A stretch of DNA of 15,094 nt from positions 1 to 15,094 of the forward strand of contig JABEUT010000113.1 in the NCBI GenBank assembly GCA_013044305.1, read 5' to 3'. Position 1 is the stretch's first letter. Every line of letters begins with the position of its first letter. Shown piece by piece: positions 7,754-14,612 of the stretch. The stretch is from Bacteroidia bacterium. Lineage in GTDB: Bacteria > Bacteroidota > Bacteroidia > JABEUT01. Under the pieces are notes generated by a model. The model saw nothing but the letters and a program-made list of their open reading frames with translations, did not search any database and was not told the origin of the DNA. Made by a program: the position numbers and the translations under genes.

Positions 7754-9331
7754 TCAATCAAATTGATTGGCAGGCAAAGTTATAGTAAAAGTGGTTCCTT
7801 TCCCCTCGCTTGTTCTGAATGAAATGCTTCCGCCCATCAGGTCAAGGTACCTTTTTACAATGTTCAGGCCGAGCCCTGTGCCTTGCAGGTGTATGGCATT
7901 TTTCGCCCTGAAGAATCTTTCAAAAAGGTGTAGCTGGTCTTCCTCGGGAATGCCCATACCGTGGTCGGTTACACTTGCTTTGATTACGCCGGGCGAATGC
8001 GCGGTGCGTATTTCTATAAGCGAGTCTTCGGGCGAATATTTTCGGGCATTTGAAAGCAGGTTGAGCAGAATATTCCGTAACATCTGTTCATCGGTAAACA
8101 CCTGGATCTGGACTCCCTCATGTTCATATTTTATGGTCTGTCCCTTTTTCAGGGTAGGCTTAAGTTCATCTATCAATTCGTGGGTGAATTTGACTATATC
8201 GAGGAAGTCGGGTTTGGGCTCCACCCTGCCCTGCTCCAGCTTATCCAGCGACAGGAAATCGTTTAATATGCTGGTTAAGTTTCCTATGGATGATTTGATG
8301 CGTTTCAGGTGCTTGGCGGTCTTTTCGCGCACATAAGCGAGCGTGGCATCATTATGCGCTATGTATTCTTCTATCAGCGATGTGGAGGAGAGTATGGCGC
8401 CAAGCGGCGTTCTGAATTCATGTGATGCCATGGATACGAACCTTGATTTAAGCTCGTTCAGCTGCCGCTCCTTTTCCAGGGCTTCCAGCATATCCTTTTC
8501 AGCCTTTTTCTGACGCGTGGAATCGCGCTCCACCAGTAATACCTGATCTATGCGGCCTTTGGAATCGTGCAGGGCGACTGCATTCATGGAGTAATGCCTT
8601 TCGGCAAGGTTTATTTCGAACGAGGCGTTGCCTTTTCCGTCAAATACCCCCGTAAGCTTCTCCTTCATGAAATTGCGTACCTCATCGGGAAGCCGTTCGA
8701 GGTAACTGGTGCCAACCAGTTTTTCGCTGGTAACCCCATATTGAAAAAGTTCCATGCCTTCCACGAATACGTAATTTAACTCGCGGTCGAATACGTTTAT
8801 CGTACCGTCAGGAAAGTTACGGGCTACTATTTTATAAAGCTTCTGGCTTTCTTCCAGTTCTCTGGTGCGCTGTTTCACCCTGCCTTCCAGGTCCTCGTTT
8901 ATTCTCCTTATCTGCTCCTCAACGCCTCTTCGCACGGTAATGTCGGTAATAAGGCCCATTACATACATTTTTCCGTCCTTGCCCATAAAATTATTCAGGC
9001 TTATCTCCACCGGAAATTCGCTTCCGTCTTTACGCCTTCCTGCAAGATCCATACCTATACCCATTGACCGCTTTGCCGGCTTCCGCATATAATTGTCGCG
9101 ATGAGCGGCATGTGAGCCGCGGAACTTATCAGGCAGAAGGGTATCCACCGTCATTCCCTGCAATTCGTTGACTTTGTACCCGAACATTTCATTGGCGCGC
9201 ATGTTGGCAAGGCGGATTATCCCCTGCGTATCCACCACAATCAAACCCTCGGCTGCACTCTCAAAAAGCAGCTTGTACACATGTGTTAACTCCTCTCCTT
9301 CGCCTATACCATCCATACCGGGCAAATGCAT
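7754..9331 (-). CDS. PAS-domain sensor histidine kinase (soluble, two PAS domains)
   Basis: The protein has 525 residues and no membrane helix, so it should sense a cytoplasmic signal. Order: PAS1 (about 18-133, with GRRKDGSEFPVEISLN), a coiled coil (about 134-165), a diverged PAS2 (about 166-275), a linker helix, then HisKA with the phospho-acceptor H304 (MASHEFRTPL) and HATPase_c with N-box N427, G1 DHGMGIP (456-462), F-box FERFF (470-474) and G2 GTGLGL (484-489). All catalytic motifs are intact. PAS1 has H74 placed 17 residues before GIG, the spacing of the heme-ligating His in FixL, but the following FixL Arg is Met here. The next gene is its probable partner regulator. M1 (9331) would leave a leader of about 10 bases from the predicted transcript start, so the in-frame ATG at 9316 (M6) may be the true start; the conserved domain begins well after both. 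Confidence 0.93.
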   Translation of the reverse strand: MHLPGMDGIGEGEELTHVYKLLFESAAEGLIVVDTQGIIRLANMRANEMFGYKVNELQGMTVDTLLPDKFRGSHAAHRDNYMRKPAKRSMGIGMDLAGRRKDGSEFPVEISLNNFMGKDGKMYVMGLITDITVRRGVEEQIRRINEDLEGRVKQRTRELEESQKLYKIVARNFPDGTINVFDRELNYVFVEGMELFQYGVTSEKLVGTSYLERLPDEVRNFMKEKLTGVFDGKGNASFEINLAERHYSMNAVALHDSKGRIDQVLLVERDSTRQKKAEKDMLEALEKERQLNELKSRFVSMASHEFRTPLGAILSSTSLIEEYIAHNDATLAYVREKTAKHLKRIKSSIGNLTSILNDFLSLDKLEQGRVEPKPDFLDIVKFTHELIDELKPTLKKGQTIKYEHEGVQIQVFTDEQMLRNILLNLLSNARKYSPEDSLIEIRTAHSPGVIKASVTDHGMGIPEEDQLHLFERFFRAKNAIHLQGTGLGLNIVKRYLDLMGGSISFRTSEGKGTTFTITLPANQFD

Positions 9332-9346
9332 TACATAAGGTTACGA

Positions 9347-9377
9347 CAAATATAAATGTTTCTGTGTAATTATCCAA
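9347..9377 (-). promoter_or_regulatory. Bacteroidetes-type promoter for the kinase/regulator operon
   Basis: On the minus strand, TTG (9377-9375) is followed after exactly 20 bases by TATATTTG (9354-9347). This fits the phylum's TTG-N17-23-TAnnTTTG primary sigma-factor promoter in sequence and spacing, and is the best match found in the window. The transcript should begin near 9343, a few bases before the kinase start codon at 9331. A perfect inverted repeat abuts the TTG on its upstream side. Confidence 0.6.
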
Positions 9378-9392
9378 TGTTTGCCACAAACA
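9378..9392. promoter_or_regulatory. Candidate operator: 6-bp inverted repeat abutting the kinase promoter
   Basis: TGTTTG (9378-9383) and CAAACA (9387-9392) are perfect inverted arms around CCA. The repeat ends at the base next to the -33 TTG, with its centre about 42 bases before the predicted transcript start, which is where an activator contacting RNA polymerase would sit. The binding protein is unknown; the repeat is not of Crp/Fnr form. Confidence 0.4.
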
Positions 9393-9406
9393 GGTAGGCT
9401 AAAGAG

Positions 9407-9419
9407 GTGCCGTTGGCAC
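9407..9419 (-). terminator. Weak hairpin downstream of the universal stress gene
   Basis: On the minus strand GTGCC-AAC-GGCAC forms a 5-bp stem with a 3-base loop, followed by CTCTTTA. It lies 45 bases after the stop codon of the stress-protein gene and before the kinase promoter, the right place for a terminator. The stem is short and the T tract poor, so this is tentative. Confidence 0.3.
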
Positions 9420-9463
9420 ATTGCATGCATTAATAATGAAGCGCCATGAAACTGACGGGAGCC

Positions 9464-10198
9464 TTAGCATGAGAGAAGTAACACCGGATACTTCAATATA
9501 ATTTCATCAAGCAGATGCGTTCTTATGATTCCTTCAAATTCGCTTCTTTTTGCAACCTTGAAAATAACCATATCCGTGCTATTCTTCCTTAGTGAGGTTT
9601 CAATTTGCTTTTTCAGCGCTTCGGGCGGTTCATTTTCGGCAAAATGAATTTTGCGGGCACGGCCCTCTATCCTCTTTTCAACAGCTGCAACGGTGTCGTT
9701 CAGCCCCGACTGACCGCACTCCGGTGAGCATACGCACAAGGCGCTTTTTGGCGGGGCTTCATAATGCTTGTTCGGCACAAGCAGTGCAGGCCATGTATCC
9801 GGGCTTTCGATGATCCTGGAAAGGAATTTCTTCACATGGGAGTTATGCCCTATGACCAGCAGGTCGGCTTTTTCTTTTTTCATGCTTCCGCCTATTACAG
9901 ATGCCGCATCGCCTTCTTCAGCTTTGGTTTGCACCTGAATGCCCGGATGTGCGAACTCCATTGCCTCGCGCTCCTTGCGGAGGCCTTCGGCAGCCTCCCT
10001 CATCAGAATGTCGGCAATCTTAATCAGGGTACCGGCGCTTCCGCGCGGCGGCATGTAAACCGTTTCGAGCAGGCACGTGCATGGCAGGCCCTCCAGCATC
10101 CTTAAGGCATAATCGCCCGCAATAGCGGCGTGCCCTGTAAAATTAGTGGGTATGAGAATTTTGGTTCGTTCTCTCCCTACATCTTCTTTCACTTTCAT
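9464..10198 (-). CDS. Universal stress protein (UspA) family, tandem-domain type
   Basis: The product has 244 residues. The first half (about 11-142) is a recognisable Usp domain: KILIPTNFTGHA-x-x-A at the start, a central helix pair, AEEGDAASVI (93-102), then ADLLVIGHNSH (111-121) and PALLVPN at the end. The second half (about 153-244) has the same alternating strand-helix pattern and a closing ILKYPVLLLS, and is probably a diverged second Usp domain; two-domain Usps are common in Bacteroidetes. The G-x2-G-x9-G-S/T signature of ATP-binding Usps is absent, so it may be of the non-nucleotide class. Usps are cytoplasmic proteins raised under starvation, redox or low-oxygen stress; their biochemistry is mostly unknown. 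It lies just upstream of the PAS kinase and Crp-type regulator on the same strand, suggesting a shared stress response; a Crp-type palindrome is found in its upstream region. Confidence 0.85.
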   Translation of the reverse strand: MKVKEDVGRERTKILIPTNFTGHAAIAGDYALRMLEGLPCTCLLETVYMPPRGSAGTLIKIADILMREAAEGLRKEREAMEFAHPGIQVQTKAEEGDAASVIGGSMKKEKADLLVIGHNSHVKKFLSRIIESPDTWPALLVPNKHYEAPPKSALCVCSPECGQSGLNDTVAAVEKRIEGRARKIHFAENEPPEALKKQIETSLRKNSTDMVIFKVAKRSEFEGIIRTHLLDEIILKYPVLLLSC

Positions 10199-10226
10199 AA
10201 CTTCCCTGATACCCTATGACTCAATG

Positions 10227-10234
10227 CAAGTATA
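10227..10234 (-). promoter_or_regulatory. Imperfect -7 element (TATACTTG) for the stress protein gene
   Basis: On the minus strand TATACTTG differs by one base from TAnnTTTG and lies 29 bases before the start codon. No TTG is found at the proper distance upstream, which would fit a promoter that depends on an activator. Weak on its own. Confidence 0.25.
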
Positions 10235-10277
10235 GGCTATTCAGGGGGTAAAAAAAGTGAAGATTCTCAATGTCCTG

Positions 10278-10293
10278 CATGATTTATGTCATG
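10278..10293. promoter_or_regulatory. Crp/Fnr-like palindrome CATGA-N6-TCATG upstream of the stress protein gene
   Basis: Perfect 5-bp arms CATGA (10278-10282) and TCATG (10289-10293) are spaced by TTTATG. The TGA-N6-TCA core is shared by Crp and Fnr sites. Its centre is about 87 bases before the Usp start codon and about 65 before the transcript start predicted from the imperfect -7 element, a usual place for a Crp-type activator. The Crp-type response regulator encoded 2.5 kb further along the same strand is the obvious candidate to bind it. An outer GTCC (10272-10275) and GGAC (10299-10302) could extend the structure with a bulge. The rest of the 233-base gap to pruA holds nothing else I can assign. 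Confidence 0.4.
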
Positions 10294-10431
10294 TTTAAGG
10301 ACTAATCTGTGGAACGTGGGCTTGCCCCATGCGCAACATAATGGAATACAACTGATTATGCGGCAAGCAGGGTGTATATGATTTATACCGGCTACATTAC
10401 ATTTTCAGTTAAATATTGTTCCCTTTTACCC

Positions 10432-12069
10432 CTATTTTTTACCGGGCTGCAAAAACGGGTATCTGTAATCGACAGGGGGCACAAAGTTCTCTTTAATGGT
10501 TCGCGGCGACGCCCAGCGCAGCAGGTTGAATGCCGATCCTGCCTTGTCGTTGGTGCCCGATTTACGGGCTCCGCCGAAGGGCTGCTGCGCCACTACTGCG
10601 CCGGTAGGTTTGTCGTTTATATAAAAATTGCCCGCCGCATTTACCAACTTTTTGGATGCCAGTTCAACGGCGCTGCGGTCGTTTGCGAACACCGCACCGG
10701 TTAGTGCATACGCCGATGTTTTATCCAAGATGTCAAGGGTTTCCTCAAATTTATTGTCGGCATAAACATATATGGTTAGTACGGGTCCGAAAAGTTCTTC
10801 GCACATGGTGCGGTAATAAGGGTCTTTGGCTTCTATTACGGTGGGTTGTATAAAGTAGCCTTTGGATTTATCGCATTTGCCTCCGGCAATTACCGACACG
10901 TTGCGGTCCTTTTTGGCGCGGCTGATATACCCTTCCAGCTTATCGAACGAGGCCTCATCAATTACGGCGTTTATAAAGTTGCCGAAGTCTTCCACATCCC
11001 CCATTTTAAATGTCGCCAGATCGTCGCACAAACGCTCCTTCACTTCCTTCCATAAAGAGGCAGGTATATAAGCGCGCGATGCCGCCGAACATTTTTGGCC
11101 CTGGTATTCAAAAGCGCCTCTGGCAAGGGCTACAGCCACTGTTTCGGGGTCGGCAGAGGGATGTGCAATAACAAAATCCTTGCCGCCGGTTTCGCCCACG
11201 AGCCGCGGGTATGATTTATAGAGTGCAACGTGTTCGCCAATGGTTTTCCATATTCCGTTGAATACGCTTGTGGAGCCTGTATAATGTATGCCTGCAAAGT
11301 CGGGATGGGAGAAGATAGCGCCTCCTGCTTCGGGTCCTGATACATGCACCAGGTTGATTACTCCCGGCGGCAGTCCGGCCTTTTCGTATATTTCCATTAG
11401 TACGGCGGCAGAATATATCTGTGTGTTGGACGGCTTCCATACCACCGTATTGCCCATAAGTGCCGGCGCACCGGGCAGGTTGCCTGCTATTGAAGTGAAG
11501 TTGAACGGGGTAAGCGCGAAAACAAATCCTTCGAGGGGGCGGTATTCGAGGCGGTTCCATGTAAGGGGCGCTGATTCGGGCTGCTGGCGGTATATTTCAG
11601 TCATGTATTGCACATTGAACCGGAAGAAATCGGCCAGTTCGCATACGGCGTCTATCTCCGACTGAAAAGCATTTTTGCTCTGTCCTATCATTGTGGCGGC
11701 GTTCATGGCAGCACGGTAGGGGCCTGATATAAGGTCGGCGGCCCGCAGGAATACCGCCGCCCTTTGTTCCCATGGCATGGCGCTCCAGGAGGCTTTCGCC
11801 TTCAGTGCAGCCTCAATGGCTTTATTTACGTGGCTTGCATCGCCCCTGTGGTAAGTGCCTATTGTCTTTTTATGATTGTGCGGCGGTGCTATATTCACCT
11901 TATTATTTGTACGCACTTTGTTGCCGCCAATGTGCATGGGCAAGTCTTTTTTTTCCGACATAAAGCGGCGCAGCATGGCTTGCAGCTCTGCTCTTTCCTG
12001 CGTACCGGGGGCATAAGATTTTATGGGCTCATTGGTGGCTGGCGGCACGTTAAATATGGCATTAGACAT
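10432..12069 (-). CDS. pruA: L-glutamate gamma-semialdehyde (1-pyrroline-5-carboxylate) dehydrogenase
   Basis: The enzyme oxidises L-glutamate 5-semialdehyde (from pyrroline-5-carboxylate) to glutamate with NAD+, the second step of proline breakdown, in the cytoplasm. Its 545 residues match the long stand-alone P5CDH type found in Bacteroidetes and mitochondria (about 540), without a fused proline dehydrogenase. Landmarks: LTPFNF with the Asn that holds the oxyanion (187-191), the NAD-site WKPSNTQ (211-217), GETGGKDF with the general-base region E293 (292-299), and the catalytic C327 in YQGQKCSAASR. The C-terminal oligomerisation segment with PFGG-x-RKSGTNDKAGS is intact. The ATG at 12069 is followed by the N-terminal segment typical of this type (SNAIFNVPPATNEP). 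No prodh/putA gene is beside it. A TACCTTTG element lies 33 bases upstream. Confidence 0.96.
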   Translation of the reverse strand: MSNAIFNVPPATNEPIKSYAPGTQERAELQAMLRRFMSEKKDLPMHIGGNKVRTNNKVNIAPPHNHKKTIGTYHRGDASHVNKAIEAALKAKASWSAMPWEQRAAVFLRAADLISGPYRAAMNAATMIGQSKNAFQSEIDAVCELADFFRFNVQYMTEIYRQQPESAPLTWNRLEYRPLEGFVFALTPFNFTSIAGNLPGAPALMGNTVVWKPSNTQIYSAAVLMEIYEKAGLPPGVINLVHVSGPEAGGAIFSHPDFAGIHYTGSTSVFNGIWKTIGEHVALYKSYPRLVGETGGKDFVIAHPSADPETVAVALARGAFEYQGQKCSAASRAYIPASLWKEVKERLCDDLATFKMGDVEDFGNFINAVIDEASFDKLEGYISRAKKDRNVSVIAGGKCDKSKGYFIQPTVIEAKDPYYRTMCEELFGPVLTIYVYADNKFEETLDILDKTSAYALTGAVFANDRSAVELASKKLVNAAGNFYINDKPTGAVVAQQPFGGARKSGTNDKAGSAFNLLRWASPRTIKENFVPPVDYRYPFLQPGKK

Positions 12070-12101
12070 AGTAGGTGATTTTGTTGATGGTGTATGAACG
12101 G

Positions 12102-12109
12102 CAAAGGTA
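12102..12109 (-). promoter_or_regulatory. Candidate -7 element (TACCTTTG) for pruA
   Basis: On the minus strand TACCTTTG fits TAnnTTTG exactly and would place the transcript start about 25-30 bases before the pruA ATG. The region at the -33 spacing is T-rich (TGTTTATAAC) but has no TTG at 17-23 bases. Moderate to weak support. Confidence 0.4.
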
Positions 12110-12192
12110 ATAAAGTTATAAACAGGAGGCTCTAATCAGCACGCAGTAGGTCAGTTTGAAATATAACCCCTATAAGGGTTGAGGAACAATAG

Positions 12193-12212
12193 CCCCGCCT
12201 TTTAAGGCGGGG
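12193..12212. repeat. GC-rich perfect palindrome (9-bp arms, 2-base loop)
   Basis: CCCCGCCTT (12193-12201) pairs with AAGGCGGGG (12204-12212) across TT. It is the strongest hairpin of the window and lies in the 246-base gap between the glycosyltransferase stop and the pruA start. It could end transcripts from the glycosyltransferase, but neither side has a proper T tract (AAATATATAT follows on the plus strand). A REP-like dispersed palindrome is an equal possibility. A smaller stem, AACCC-CTATAA-GGGTT, lies at 12165-12180. I see nothing else assignable in this gap. Confidence 0.55.
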
Positions 12213-12295
12213 TAAATATATATTCCCCTGCGACATTTGCCGCCGCGTTACACGCAAGTTGGACTTCGGATTGTAAGGGCAGGTAATTTGCCTTA

Positions 12296-12317
12296 AATGA
12301 AGAAAAGCCGGGGGGCT
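12296..12317 (-). terminator. Possible short terminator overlapping the glycosyltransferase stop codon
   Basis: On the minus strand AGCC-CCCC-GGCT is a 4-bp stem beginning within the stop codon, followed by TTTCTTCATTT. The pyrimidine-rich tail is right for an intrinsic terminator but the stem is very short. Tentative. Confidence 0.25.
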
Positions 12318-13071
12318 ATACCTTCGCCTTGAATTTGTAAAGCGGGGAGCGCGCCAGGCCCAGTTTGTTAAAGAAATGCGAAAAGGAAGTTGCGAGCACA
12401 CCTATGCCATAGGTGGCGCTGCGGCGGAAATTAATGGATGAGGCTTCTTTAAAATATTTGGTCGGGCAGGTTATTTCGGCAATCTCAAAGCCTGCGTAAA
12501 TTATTTGGGAGAGTGTCTGGTTATCGAACACAAAATCATCGGAGCAGAGTTCGTAAGGTATGGTTTCCAGCACCTCGCGCGCAAAGGCCCTGTAACCTGT
12601 GTGGTATTCGGACAGCTTTTGGCCGGTAAGCAGGTTTTGGGTTAAGGTAAGAAACCTGTTGAACACATACTTATATAAAGGCATGCCTCCTTTGAGGGCT
12701 CCATTGCCCAATATCCTTGAACCCAGTGCAACCGGATATACTTTGTTTGCTATAATATATGCCATGGACGGGATAAGGGCGGGGGTGTATTGATAGTCGG
12801 GGTGCAGCATGATGACAATATCTGCTCCGAGCGACAGGGCTTTGTTGTAGCAGGTTTTCTGGTTGCCCCCGTAGCCCTTGTTTTTTTCGTGCCTTATGAT
12901 GTGCCTTATTCCAAGTTTTTGAGCCACCTCCACCGTTTTATCGCTGCTCGCATCGTCCACCAGCACCACCTCGTCAACAATGTCGGGCGGTATTTCGCGG
13001 TGTGTTTTTTCGAGGGTGAGCTCGGCATTGTATGCAGGGAGAACAACTACTATTTTTTTACCCAGTATCAT
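12316..13071 (-). CDS. Family 2 glycosyltransferase, dolichyl/polyprenyl-phosphate sugar synthase-like
   Basis: With the ATG at 13071 the protein has 251 residues. It has the GT-A fold marks of GT2: VVLPAYNAE (about 9-17), EVVLVDDASSD with the nucleotide-sugar aspartates (about 34-44), KNKGYGGNQ (about 63-71), and HPDYQY (about 90-95) in place of the more usual D-x-D, followed by the acceptor-loop region with GYRAF near 150. There are no clear membrane helices. This sub-type resembles DPM1-like enzymes that load a sugar onto polyprenyl phosphate at the cytoplasmic face, but the substrate cannot be read from sequence. A longer frame starts with TTG at 13107; I reject it because the family N-terminus begins at 13071 and because a -7 element (13097-13104) lies between, putting the TTG outside the transcript. 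It is divergent from the LptF-type permease gene. Confidence 0.85.
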   Translation of the reverse strand: MILGKKIVVVLPAYNAELTLEKTHREIPPDIVDEVVLVDDASSDKTVEVAQKLGIRHIIRHEKNKGYGGNQKTCYNKALSLGADIVIMLHPDYQYTPALIPSMAYIIANKVYPVALGSRILGNGALKGGMPLYKYVFNRFLTLTQNLLTGQKLSEYHTGYRAFAREVLETIPYELCSDDFVFDNQTLSQIIYAGFEIAEITCPTKYFKEASSINFRRSATYGIGVLATSFSHFFNKLGLARSPLYKFKAKV

Positions 13072-13096
13072 TTCAACGGCGCATAAATTGATGTAA

Positions 13097-13104
13097 CAAA
13101 AGTA
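13097..13104 (-). promoter_or_regulatory. Candidate -7 element (TACTTTTG) for the glycosyltransferase gene
   Basis: On the minus strand TACTTTTG matches TAnnTTTG. It predicts a transcript start near 13090 and a leader of about 20 bases to the ATG at 13071. No TTG is seen at the usual -33 distance. Confidence 0.4.
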
Positions 13105-13131
13105 CAAGAAATTCGCAGTGCCTTGTTTGCT

Positions 13132-13182
13132 TAAAGCTAAATCCCTGCCATATAGGGGGCGCAGCCCTTATTTTTAGCTTTA
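13132..13182. repeat. 10-bp inverted repeat in the divergent glycosyltransferase/permease gap
   Basis: TAAAGCTAAA (13132-13141) and TTTAGCTTTA (13173-13182) are perfect inverted arms 31 bases apart, with two smaller stems between them (CCCT...AGGG and GGGC-GCA-GCCC). Each arm contains TAGCTTTA on the outward strand, one base off the -7 consensus, so the repeat may carry promoter elements for one or both divergent genes, or an operator. The biological role is not known. Confidence 0.5.
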
Positions 13183-13214
13183 TGTTGGCCATTGTTGACT
13201 ATCTTTACAACGTC

Positions 13215-14612
13215 ATGAAGATACTCTACAGGTTCATCCTGAAATCATTCGCCGGCCCTCTGGTGCTTACCTTTATTATAGCGCTGTTTGTACTTATGAT
13301 GCAGTTTTTGTGGAAGTACATAGACGACCTTGTGGGCAAGGGGCTTTCCTGGTACCTAATTGTAAAAATGATGGGGCTTGCAACCATTACGCTCATACCC
13401 ATGGCCTTGCCTCTCGCTATCCTGCTCGCCTCCATCATGACCTTCGGCAACCTGGCCGAAAACCACGAACTTGTGGCCTTGAAAGCGGCAGGCCTGTCGC
13501 TGCCACGCATCATGTCGTCGCTTATAGTATTGAATATTGTTATTTCCATCGCCGCCTTCTTTTTCTCCAACAACATGCTGCCTTATGTGAACCTGAAAAT
13601 GGGTTCGCTGCTGTACGACATACGCACTGCCAAACCGGCGCTGAATATTCCGCAGGATGTTTTTTATAACGGCATTGACGGGTACAGCATACGCTTCGGG
13701 GTAAAAAAGCCCGACCAGGAATCAATTGAGAATATAATGATATACGACCATACCGCCAATCAGGGGAATGTGAAGGTATATCTGGCAAAGCGGGGAAGGA
13801 TGAAGATGTCGTCGGACAAGCATTACCTGGTGCTCAACCTGTACGACGGCAACGGCTATACCGAGATGTCGGACAACCCGCAGCAGCGCTTTTCGCGCCC
13901 CTTGCTTTGCGACAACTTTAAGTCGCAAACGCTATACCTCGATCTGTCCAGCTTCAAGTTCAGCCGCACCAATGAAGACCTGTTCAAATACAATTATGAG
14001 ATGATGAACATGCACCAGCTGCGCACCTCGGCCGATTCGCTGGACAGGCTTCTGAACAAAAACAAGAAAAACTTTTATACCACCCTGAACACAGATTACC
14101 TTGGCCCGGCAAGGTTCACCAACCGCATGCAGCAGCCATCGAAATATGCTCCCGGCATGAACAGGATTTCCGTGCTCGACCTGGCATCGGAGCTGGCGCG
14201 GAACGCCAAAACGGTTATCAGCACCGCCGACGACGAGTTTAAAGAAATGCAGGATTCCATTGCCCGAAGGGAAATAGAATGGCAGCGTAAAATAACTTTT
14301 TCGGTAGCCTGCTTCATACTCTTCTTTATTGGCGCCCCGCTTGGCGCCATCATAAAAAAAGGCGGATTGGGAATGCCCGTGGTGGTATCCACCCTGTTTT
14401 TTATACTGTTCTATATTTTATCCATCACCGGCGAAAAATTTGCCCGCGAACAGGTAACCTCGGTAATTATAGGCATGTGGGCCCCGTCGGTTATTCTTTT
14501 CCCTATAGGCATTTTTTTAACCTATAAGGCAAGTATGGATTCGGCCCTGTTCAACCCCGAGTGGTATATGAACTTCGTACGAAGGGTTGGAAAACTCATC
14601 AGGCCCGGGTGA
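13215..14612 (+). CDS. LptF/LptG (YjgP/YjgQ) family permease
   Basis: The product (465 residues from the ATG at 13215) is an inner-membrane permease of the LPS-export LptB2FG type, which moves lipopolysaccharide out of the membrane onto the LptC-LptA bridge. Three N-terminal membrane helices (about 10-35, 50-85 and 95-125 with its cytoplasmic coupling region LPLAILLASIMTFGNLAENHELVALKAAG) are followed by a large periplasmic beta-jellyroll domain (about 130-355) and three C-terminal helices (about 363-450). The periplasmic part holds a Bacteroidetes-type insertion with a charged helix before the fourth membrane segment. An ATG at 13182 lies in frame upstream, but the family starts with the MKxLxRFxLKSF pattern found at 13215. 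Whether it is LptF or LptG cannot be decided; the partner is not in the window. Its TGA overlaps the open frame of the RHS fragment. Confidence 0.9.
   Translation: MKILYRFILKSFAGPLVLTFIIALFVLMMQFLWKYIDDLVGKGLSWYLIVKMMGLATITLIPMALPLAILLASIMTFGNLAENHELVALKAAGLSLPRIMSSLIVLNIVISIAAFFFSNNMLPYVNLKMGSLLYDIRTAKPALNIPQDVFYNGIDGYSIRFGVKKPDQESIENIMIYDHTANQGNVKVYLAKRGRMKMSSDKHYLVLNLYDGNGYTEMSDNPQQRFSRPLLCDNFKSQTLYLDLSSFKFSRTNEDLFKYNYEMMNMHQLRTSADSLDRLLNKNKKNFYTTLNTDYLGPARFTNRMQQPSKYAPGMNRISVLDLASELARNAKTVISTADDEFKEMQDSIARREIEWQRKITFSVACFILFFIGAPLGAIIKKGGLGMPVVVSTLFFILFYILSITGEKFAREQVTSVIIGMWAPSVILFPIGIFLTYKASMDSALFNPEWYMNFVRRVGKLIRPG

Noticed and set aside
7767..8336. 189-codon open frame on the plus strand
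   Set aside because: It is antisense to the HisKA/HATPase part of the kinase; the Ser/Arg/Phe-rich product is typical of a shadow frame.
9422..9429. TGCATGCA palindrome as an operator
   Set aside because: An 8-base self-complementary word is expected by chance at this length and has no clear relation to the promoter.
10372..10704. 110-codon plus-strand frame reaching into the pruA 3' end
   Set aside because: Most of it is antisense to conserved pruA sequence; no start signal or family motif.
13072..13107. Longer glycosyltransferase beginning with TTG at 13107
   Set aside because: The first 12 residues are not family-like and a -7 element (13097-13104) lies inside them, so they would not be on the transcript.
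13182..13214. Permease start at the ATG at 13182
   Set aside because: The YjgP/YjgQ family N-terminus begins at 13215, and the earlier ATG overlaps the right arm of the inverted repeat.
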